Shown in pieces: positions 52,749 to 64,000 of a stretch of DNA of 64,000 nt. The position numbers were made by a program, and so were the translations under genes. Each line of letters begins with the position of its first letter. The first letter of the stretch is position 1. Location of the stretch: the NCBI GenBank assembly GCA_035772405.1, contig JAYKKM010000080.1, positions 3,410,001 through 3,474,000 on the forward strand. Reading direction: 5' to 3'. The notes under the pieces were generated by a model. It was not told where the DNA came from. It was given only the letters and a program-made list of their open reading frames with translations, and searched no databases. Origin of the DNA: Chrysogorgia sp. JL179-B06 (Eukaryota; Cnidaria; Anthozoa; Scleralcyonacea; Chrysogorgiidae).

Positions 52749-54552
52749 CGCTGTGATGTCAGCCGCGCTAGCAACTCTTGAGGAATGTTCGTGGGTGTCG
52801 GGTTGGCTTGTGGTGCCAGTCGGAAGAACGCCTGCATGTTAAAACGAGATAGAGCATCAGCCACCACGTTAGTTTTACCTGGTACGTGTGTAGCCATCAG
52901 TTTGAAGTTGTATTGCGCAGATACAAGAAAAAGCGCGCGAAGGAGATGCATTATGTTGTCATCTTTTGACGTGCCAGACGTGATGACGGCGACAACGCTC
53001 TCGTTGTCGCACAGGAATTGAACGCGTTTACGAGACCACTCCCTACCCCATATATGGCATGCGAGCACGATGGGGTACAGTTCCTTATAAGCGATACCCA
53101 GAGGCCGTTGTGACGCTAACCACGACCCATTAAACCATTCGCCATTGTAGTAGACCCCGAAACCTCTGCTTCCCGACGCGTCGGATGCGAGACACACATT
53201 AGGCGTTGGGGCCCATTCTGGCATGTCAAAGAAATATACGCCATCCCACGTAGGTAGGAATTCCCGCCACCACGTGATGTCGAGTTGGCATTGTCTATTT
53301 AGGCGCAAGAAAGGACGGAAACGGTTCGCACCTTTTAGGAGATCCAATAAGCGTCTCATAAATGTCCGACCGCAAGGCACCACCGAACACGCATGATTCA
53401 ACTTACCCACCAAGGACTGGAGATCTTTAGGCTTACACCATTTTTTGTCGCCCCACTCCACTAGTAGTTGGAGAATTTCGCTATGTTTATCAGGCGGGAG
53501 TCGTGCTGACATCGCAATAGAATCTAACTCGATTCCAAGGAAGACGAGGCGGGTGGTAGGCCCTTCGCACTTCTCCGGTGATAGAGGGATGCCCAGGTGT
53601 TGCGCGGCGTGATTGATGGCTTTCAGCCGAGTTGCGCAAATAGCCGTACCTGCTGGGGCTAAAGTAAAATAATCGTCTAAATAATGTAAAAGTTCGTGAA
53701 CGTCGTAGTTATGTACCAGAATCCATTCAAAGAGGTCGGCTAGACTATTAAAAATACCAGGTGCCGAGCGTAAGCCGAAGGGAAGCGACAAATCGACGTA
53801 ATACTGTCCTTTCCATTGCATGCCCAACAAAAACCTGTCCGATGGGTGAACTGGGATTATGCGATAAGCGCTTCGAATGTCAATCTTGCCCATTAACGCT
53901 CCCTTTCCTGTTTTTACAATCAGATCTATCGCATCTTTAACTCTACAGTACTGCAGGCTAAATTCCTCCTTCTTGATACCGTCATTGACGCTATGTTCGA
54001 AGGGGTATGAGAGATCCAGAATAAGTCGCCAGCCGTGCCCTTTTTCGGAATAACGCCAAAACGACTAACGTGCAAATTTGTTATCGGAGTGGTGCATGTA
54101 GGCCCAGACACGCGTCCTAGACCGACTTCTTTGCTGAGGTACTCGTCTATTACTGCCGGGTGCTCGTAGGCTGACGGGCAGTTGGAAATTACCGATTTAA
54201 GTTGAGATAAGTGCGAGTGAAAGCCAAGTTTAAAACCATAAAAACAACCATTTAGTACATAATTTACTTTCCGGCGGTCCGGATGCGCAATTAATTGCGT
54301 CTCTAAGTTCGTTACGTTTATTGGTGAAACCACATTGGCTTTTGGCAACAGTTCGTTAAACTGCCAAGGTGGTGAAATGGCTCTTGCATTGTTTCTAGGC
54401 TCTGCCAATTTTTGTTCATTTGGCGATACCTCTGCGCTCACGATCGCAGTAGTTTCGACAGTTGATTCCCCGATGGGGGCCACCGCATCCGTCTTGACTG
54501 CAGCTGTGGCGAAATCTACAGGTTTCTCGCGGGCTGCTACAAAGACCTGCAT
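52745..54552 (-). CDS. Reverse transcriptase-RNase H of the YR element (one frame break)
   Basis: The N-terminal segment (54552-54050) carries NVTNLETQLIAHPD, EHPAVIDEYLSKEVGLGRV and VSRFGVIPKK, an arrangement typical of DIRS/Ngaro RTs. A one-base discrepancy at the T5/C3 run (54038-54045) breaks the frame. It resumes as WRLILDLSYPF, KIDIRSAYRIIP, LPFGLRSAPGIF and LLHYLDDYFTL (catalytic YLDD). RNase H follows with SDASGSRGFGVYY, YKELYPIVLA, FLCDNESVV and NVVADALSR (D, E, D, D all present). Except for the single indel the enzyme appears complete. The break may be a mutation or an assembly error. Confidence 0.92.
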
Positions 54553-54934
54553 TCCACGATCTGCATATTTCGCCGGCCTTATTGTCGCCCCACGCTTCGC
54601 GACGCCTCGCCCCTTGCGACGCGGCCTTCCTGTTGATAGAAGGGCTGGAACCGATTGAAGTATGATAGCTATACAAATCGGGCTTCATTTGGCTCCAATC
54701 TCTGAGGTTCGACGCTGCAGCTTCGAGGCGAAATGCGCGATCGTAATTGCACCAACACGTGCCGCTGTAACGCTTGGCCATGCGTATAATGAGCGCCATG
54801 TAAGCCAATAGATCGCGCGATCGGCCGGGGAAGAAGGTTGAAACCACCGCCACATAGCTCGTGAAACACTCCACCCATGTCAAAATATCTGACACCTCTT
54901 GTTTCCTTCGCGCGGTTACTTTAGTTACGGGCAC
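54416..54934 (-). CDS. Gag-like ORF, C-terminal part with CCCH-type zinc finger
   Basis: Reads SDILTWVECFTSYVAVVS, LLAYMALIIRMAKRYSG and LRDWSQMKPDLYSY, then CRSWNAGLCSSPRETCRFRH, a C-x7-C-x6-C-x3-H finger, and a following Cys/His cluster. It continues the N-terminal Gag frame after a one-base slip at the C5 run 54941-54945. It overlaps the RT frame at its end. Such Gag-like proteins bind element RNA in related families. Confidence 0.82.
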   Translation of the reverse strand: MPVTKVTARRKQEVSDILTWVECFTSYVAVVSTFFPGRSRDLLAYMALIIRMAKRYSGTCWCNYDRAFRLEAAASNLRDWSQMKPDLYSYHTSIGSSPSINRKAASQGARRREAWGDNKAGEICRSWNAGLCSSPRETCRFRHSCSQDGCGGPHRGINCRNYCDRERRGIAK

Positions 54935-55572
54935 ATCGAGCCCCCTTCGATGATAAATGAAGGCGATTCGGTTGTTGGGGCCTCTAAATTTTCGGGAAGA
55001 ATATCGGCCATCTCGAGAAACTTGTTTTCAAGTATTGTCGAAACGACTTTCGGTGGGATTGGCGGGCGACCTGGCCCGAGAACAAAGGCAGTTAGCGGCC
55101 CGGAGGAAAATGCTTGGCAGTTCTGCGTATTTGTGGAGTTCAAGCGTCCCGTTTCGCCTACGTTTGCCCGAATGTTACTGTTCTCTGCCTGATTCGCCAG
55201 ACAGCCCACCGCGGTCGACTCGGGACTCGCAATGCCAACAAATGACGGAGCAGTCAACATACCTTGCTGTGAGTGTGACGGCTGTGAAACACTGGTCATA
55301 CCTGCGCGGGCCAAGTCTGCTACTCTGCTTCCCGGGACGGCGTCGCCAAGTTGCTCGAGAGCTTGGATTCGTCCTTGTTGGTGTTGGCGGGACTGTTGGT
55401 CGGGCGTGCGTCCTGACTGTTGTTCGTTCGCTTTCGTTACGGCTTGCGCTACCATGTCGACCAGGCCACTTCGAAACTCTGTTGACTGGAAGGCAAGTGA
55501 CCAGTCGATGCTTGTTCGTGCATGTGTAGTTCCACTGCTGCTCTGTTCTTCGATGCCCGTCGTCGTTTCCAT
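54925..55572 (-). CDS. Gag-like ORF, N-terminal part
   Basis: The ATG at 55572-55570 lies directly after repeat A1, giving METTTGIEEQSS. The frame is also open upstream through A1 to 55716. The protein is Gln/Ser-rich, then PPIPPKVVSTILENKFLEMADILPEN (in short pieces: PPIPPKVV, KFLEMADILPE), a motif I associate with Gag-like ORFs of DIRS/Ngaro elements. The stop at 54925 results from the slip at the C5 run. Confidence 0.8.
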   Translation of the reverse strand: METTTGIEEQSSSGTTHARTSIDWSLAFQSTEFRSGLVDMVAQAVTKANEQQSGRTPDQQSRQHQQGRIQALEQLGDAVPGSRVADLARAGMTSVSQPSHSQQGMLTAPSFVGIASPESTAVGCLANQAENSNIRANVGETGRLNSTNTQNCQAFSSGPLTAFVLGPGRPPIPPKVVSTILENKFLEMADILPENLEAPTTESPSFIIEGGSMCP

Positions 55573-55752
55573 TTTTCGCAATCTGCTCGCTTGTCGTGCT
55601 ACTGATGCTCTGCTATGTGAAGTCTTCGCTGTGCCGTCAGTGGGCGTAATGATCAGCCACGCGTGGTGTGCCTTATCATATAGTCGTTTGCTCGCCCCAA
55701 GCCCTGCGCAGTTCATTAGTTGTTAACCTTGGTTATATACTAACCTCATTTA
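55573..55752 (-). repeat. Split repeat A1 (outer, 5' end of the element)
   Basis: 180 bp identical to A2; expected to hold the promoter of the element. The flank beyond 55752 is the resumed tRNA-like repeat. Confidence 0.93.
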
Positions 55753-55845
55753 TGGTGAAGGAAAATTTCGAGTGTTGGAATACATACATTTTAAGACCAA
55801 ACCGGGACCAGTTGCGAAAAATGCAACTTTAAGGCCTTCCTTCAC
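55753..55845 (-). repeat. Right remnant of the tRNA-like repeat interrupted by the YR element
   Basis: TGGTGAAGGAAAATTTCGAG, TTTTAAGACCAAACCGGGAC, TTGCGAAAAATGCAAC and a fragment of the tRNA-like 3' end. Confidence 0.85.
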
Positions 55846-56399
55846 GTTTACCAGTTCACGTTTTTACCAGTTCACGGGACGATAGCTCAGCACATTTTAT
55901 CTTTAAAATAAACATGGTGTATAACCGCAAACTTTTGATTTTATTACATAGTATATATACATTCATGATTAAATATATTAAGTTACAGTAAATGTAATTT
56001 GTGACAGCTATACTGTATATTATATGCAGGGTGCATGATGTTTAATAATTATGCATATTTATCTTGGTAGTAATCAGGCTTGTTTCTGCTAAATTGCAGT
56101 TAATCTATCTTGCAGAGGAGTGCGCCAGTGGTACTGCCTGAGGTTAGCCTCCTTGAGCATGAAACGTTGTGAGGTACTTCTGTTTTACTACATTTCCTCA
56201 CTGACGAGGGAATGGAGTAGTGGAGTATAACCGGAGCGCCTCACAGTCACAACTGAGGTCTGACTTCTTGTAATTAGGCGCATTTGGCATTTATGCAGCC
56301 ATTGCAAAATCTGCAAACAAGATACATGCATACAAAAACAATTTAGGAAGATAAAAAATAAGGGAATTTTCACATCCATGCTTTAGTTACCATGACCGC
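55846..56399. other. No gene recognised
   Basis: AT-rich, no recognisable element. Confidence 0.45.
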
Positions 56400-56690
56400 G
56401 CTCGGTTACACGAGGGACGTAGAACGAGTATTTTGATTGGCCATGAAATTAGATATCCGCCAAAACTCCGTTATACATGCGTTGTGTTCGGTTTTCACGA
56501 TCAGTCGATCACATCATCACAACGCAAGCCCAAACATAAGCGCAAGCACAAGGAAAAGGAAACATTTTCATCCTTGTGCATGTGCTTGCGTCAGTGCTTG
56601 CGCTTGCGTCGAGCCTCTTTTCACCAGGCTTTTCACTGTGAAATAAGCACTCTTGTGCTTGCGCGTGTGTCGCTCGTAAAAACCAGGCGA
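56400..56690. repeat. Dispersed CAAGCGCAAGCAC repeat, copy 2
   Basis: GTTGTGTTCGGTTTTCACGA, GCGCAAGCACAAGG, then CTTGTGCTTGCGCGTGTG and CGTAAAAACCAGGCG; inverse relation to 38067-38360 at the ends. Confidence 0.75.
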
Positions 56691-59332
<2,642 letters not shown>

Positions 59333-59450
59333 GTATGTTGATAAAAATTATCAGGTTCAAAGTCATATGCATAGGATAGAGTGCTCAATGCGTAAACGCA
59401 GAGCGAAATAACAAACAAAGTGAAAACACTGATTACTTCATTGAAGTTTA

Positions 59451-59509
59451 TTCACAACAAACTTGTTTCGTATGACAATCCGAAGCTTGCCACACTCATC
59501 AGGTGAATG
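59451..59509 (-). ncRNA. Hammerhead ribozyme (type I, short stem III)
   Basis: Minus strand 5' to 3': ATTCAC (stem I, 59509-59504), CTGATGA (59503-59497), stem II GTGTGGCAA / TTGTCATAC (9 pairs, two G-U) with loop GCTTCGGA (59496-59471), GAAA (59470-59467), stem III CA-AGTT-TG (59466-59459), TT (59458-59457), GTGAAT closing stem I (59456-59451). The 10.1-11.1 pair is G-C and A15.1 pairs with U16.1. Predicted cleavage is after the U at 59457 (site GUU). All invariant core bases are present. It lies 3' of a Penelope-like endonuclease remnant, matching known hammerheads of Penelope-like elements. Folding was done by eye only. Confidence 0.85.
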
Positions 59510-59587
59510 ATATATAGCTTACAGTGCAGTAGAATATAATATGAGATGCATGCGTCAAATAGGGATAGTGTTACAATTACATAGGGA

Positions 59588-61120
<1,533 letters not shown>

Positions 61121-61235
61121 TTCCAGCCGGAAGGCCTTGAAGTTGCATTTTTCGCAACTGGTCCAGGTTTGGTCTTAAAATGTATATATTCCAACACTCG
61201 AAATTTTCCTTCACCATAAATCCTTAGAATATATA
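61121..61235 (+). repeat. tRNA-like repeat body, 5'-truncated
   Basis: GCCGGAAGGCCTTGAAGTTG (remnant of the tRNA-like 3' end), TTTTTCGCAACTGG, TTTGGTCTTAAAATG, AAATTTTCCTTCACCATAAA. Confidence 0.85.
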
Positions 61236-61420
61236 GTAATAATGTTCTGTTTGACCATGTATACTAATCCCGGCTTTTTCTTTGGGTAGAAGAGCACAGA
61301 ATACGTCATCAGAATGGAATTTAGGTAATTAGGGCACACAATTACAGTAGTTGAAGCGGTTTGGCAGCGTGGAAGTTTGGCAGTGTGGAAGTTAGTTTGT
61401 TTTCAATTTTTATTGTATAA
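61236..61420. other. Short spacer
   Basis: A TTGGCAG(T/C)GTGGAAGTT unit is duplicated at about 61360-61394. Nothing else seen. Confidence 0.5.
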
Positions 61421-61616
61421 AACAAATAGATTCCATTTTGCCGTTGTCTGTTCAGTTATAGATGCACAGAGGACGTCAGAACGTGGTAAAAACATCAGTG
61501 ACCCACTCGATTATCGTCTCGTGGGCGGTGGGCCACTTTTTTTGTTCTTACCACGTTCTGACGTCATCTGTGCATCTATAACTGAACAGACAACGGCAAA
61601 ATGGAATCTATTTGTT
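61421..61616. repeat. Near-perfect palindrome, ~74-bp arms
   Basis: AACAAATAGATTCCATTTTG..GACGTCAGAACGTGGTAA and its inverse; I find one mismatch (G/T in CAGAGGACG versus CAGATGACG) before the loop. The loop (~45 bp) itself contains CCCAC/GTGGG. Confidence 0.92.
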
Positions 61617-61639
61617 AAATATATTATACCTCAACTATA

Positions 61640-62486
61640 AATTATGCAATCAAAGAGCTAGATTTGTACCACGTGACCAGTCAATTTAACCTCGAATCCC
61701 CCGCTGATGACGTCATCAGCGGATGATTCGAGTTCGAATACTTTCCCGATTGTGCTAGTAAAACTGGCATTTTCTGCTACTAGCAATGCTCGTTTTTTGT
61801 CCAAAAAATGCTCAAATTATGCTCGTTTTTCAAAATTATGCCTTTCAGGTTTAAAAAAAATGCTTTCTTTTATTTAAAGAAATAAAGGCACACAATATGA
61901 GGTCTCGTATGTTTTTCGGCATCTGAATCAAGATAAAAGCACCTTACGCTTTCTGTTATACCGATTTAACAGTTAACACATGTTTCTGTTACTCAAATTT
62001 TTCTGGTAATAGATATAACATAAATATAACAAATGAACATAACGACAACTGTTGAACGTAGTCTTCACAGTCACAGTAGAATGTTTTATGATATAAAAAA
62101 ACTCAGATTAAAGCTATACTGGAAAAAAAACTTTGAAAAGCGTAATTTAATTATACATTTGACAAAAAAAAAAAAAACCTGCCAAAAATTCAAAATTATG
62201 CTAGCAGACGTGTTTTTTTGAGAAAAAGTGCTAAAAAAATGCTCGTTTAGCCAAATTATGCCCAAAAAAGTGCTAGCACAATCGGGAAAGGCCTACCCCT
62301 AGTACACGCGCGTAAACCAAGACGAGCCTGTAAACAATGGAGAAACAACAAGACGTTTCAAGACATTTCTAGACGTTTCAAGACAGCATTCAAGATTGTT
62401 TCGGTATAATATATCATTTATAGACCCTCCGCTCTGGGAATTCGTCGAAATATTACCATAACATTTCCTCGAATTCCCCTCGCTCC
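61640..62486. repeat. Dispersed repeat family R1, copy 3, with nested insertion
   Basis: Minus orientation relative to copy 1: GTACCACGTGACCAGTC, CGCTGATGACGTCATCAGCG, then the nested element, then CGCGCGTAAACC, AGACGTTTCAAGACA modules and GATTGTTTCGGTATAA. Confidence 0.8.
61741..62290. mobile_element. Nested MITE with 18-bp TIRs
   Basis: CTTTCCCGATTGTGCTAG at the left and its exact inverse at the right. Interior repeats AAATTATGCTCGTTT motifs in both senses. It splits R1 copy 3. I see no clear target duplication; superfamily unassigned. Confidence 0.8.
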
Positions 62487-62599
62487 GGGTCTATCAATGA
62501 TAAATATATTTATTTATTTATTTGAGCGGAGCATGGTAGGACCAACTCCTTATAGTCCCCTTCTATCTATCGGCAGGGACCCATTTCTCACCAAAGATT

Positions 62600-63286
<687 letters not shown>

Positions 63287-63609
63287 ACATGTAGTTTGAT
63301 CGAGTGAAATGCCAAATATTACCTATAATATACCCAGAATCTTATCCCGGCATTACCACCATATATACAGAACTCGTGACTAGGCTCTCGGCAACGGCTT
63401 CCGTAGCTCAGTGGTCAGAGCACTGCACTAGCAATCGCAGAGTCGCGGGTTCAATTCCTACCGGAAGGCCGCTAAGTTGCATTTTTCGCAACTGGTCCCG
63501 GTTTGGTCTTAAAATGTATGTATTCCAACACTCGAAATTTTCCTTCACCATAAATCCTTTCAACATGTAGTTTGATCGAGTGAAATGCCAAATATTACCT
63601 ATATATATA
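63287..63609 (+). repeat. tRNA-like (SINE-type) repeat, best copy, flanked by 42-bp direct repeats
   Basis: The direct repeat ACATGTAGTTTGATCGAGTG..AATATTACCTATA occurs at 63287-63329 and 63563-63605, period 276. Between them: ATACCCAGAATCTTATCCCGG, the tRNA-like part (63397-63469), a hairpin GTTGCATTTTTCGCAAC and the tail AAATTTTCCTTCACCATAAA. The unit ends in TATATA and is followed by a TA array. Confidence 0.85.
63397..63469 (+). other. tRNA-Ala(AGC)-like pseudo-tRNA inside the repeat
   Basis: Acceptor GCTTCCG/CGGAAGG (six of seven pairs), D-arm GCTC/GAGC, pol III A box TAGCTCAGTGG and B box GGTTCAATTCC. Anticodon loop CTAGCAA (AGC). The 3' side of the anticodon stem has an extra base (TCGCAG against CTGCA), the first acceptor pair is G-G, and the T stem has a mismatch. 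I read it as the head of a SINE-type repeat, not a functional tRNA gene. Confidence 0.8.

Positions 63610-64000
<391 letters not shown>

Noticed and set aside
63397..63469. Functional tRNA-Ala gene
   Set aside because: Mismatched first acceptor pair, extra base in the anticodon stem, T-stem mismatch, and its body is a dispersed repeat.

Overview
This is a repeat-saturated stretch of an animal (metazoan) nuclear genome. Evidence for this: phase-matched GT-AG introns, a Roc-COR-death-domain gene, CR1/L2-like LINEs, Ty3/gypsy, tyrosine-recombinase and Penelope-like retroelements, TTAA- and TA-flanked MITEs, and long (TA)n microsatellites. The mixture resembles marine invertebrates such as cnidarians, but no marker in the window settles the species.

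Layout. 0-9.6 kb: a degenerate tandem array of GGGAACC..GTCCC mini-hairpins (0.7-2 kb), a decayed Ty3/gypsy integrase (3.5-4.8 kb), a pogo-like DNA element (5.2-6.1 kb), a tRNA-like repeat and a long-TIR TTAA element (7.5-8.3 kb). 9.6-18.2 kb: short tandem repeats, a LINE reverse-transcriptase fragment, foldback elements and TTAA MITEs. 18.2-30.7 kb: one old minus-strand LINE split by five insertions (an opposite-strand LINE, a tRNA/SINE-type repeat, a Ty3/gypsy element with two LTRs and a 5-bp target duplication, a TTAA MITE and a Harbinger-like MITE) and by a 134-copy, 21-bp minisatellite grown from its own endonuclease motif.

31.99-49.85 kb: the only convincing host gene. It lies on the minus strand, with nine coding exons whose phases all agree and whose lengths sum to 1,191 codons plus stop. 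It encodes two C2H2 fingers, ankyrin repeats, acidic cassette exons, a Roc GTPase, a COR domain, a Cys-rich segment and a C-terminal death domain: a kinase-less, DAPK-like Roco protein, probably an intracellular stress, death or immune signalling switch. Its introns are filled with MITEs, palindromes, TA arrays and Penelope remnants.

50.19-55.75 kb: an almost intact tyrosine-recombinase retrotransposon (Gag, RT/RNase H, YR) with split direct repeats A1-ORFs-B1-A2-B2 of PAT/Ngaro type. It sits inside a copy of the tRNA-like repeat, so both ends and the empty site can be read directly. 56-64 kb: AT-rich sequence, TA microsatellites, a Penelope-like GIY-YIG endonuclease remnant followed by a well-formed hammerhead ribozyme (minus strand, 59451-59509), near-perfect palindromes, and a tandem tRNA-like repeat.

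Apart from the Roco gene I see no other complete host gene. Most remaining open frames are products of low-complexity DNA.
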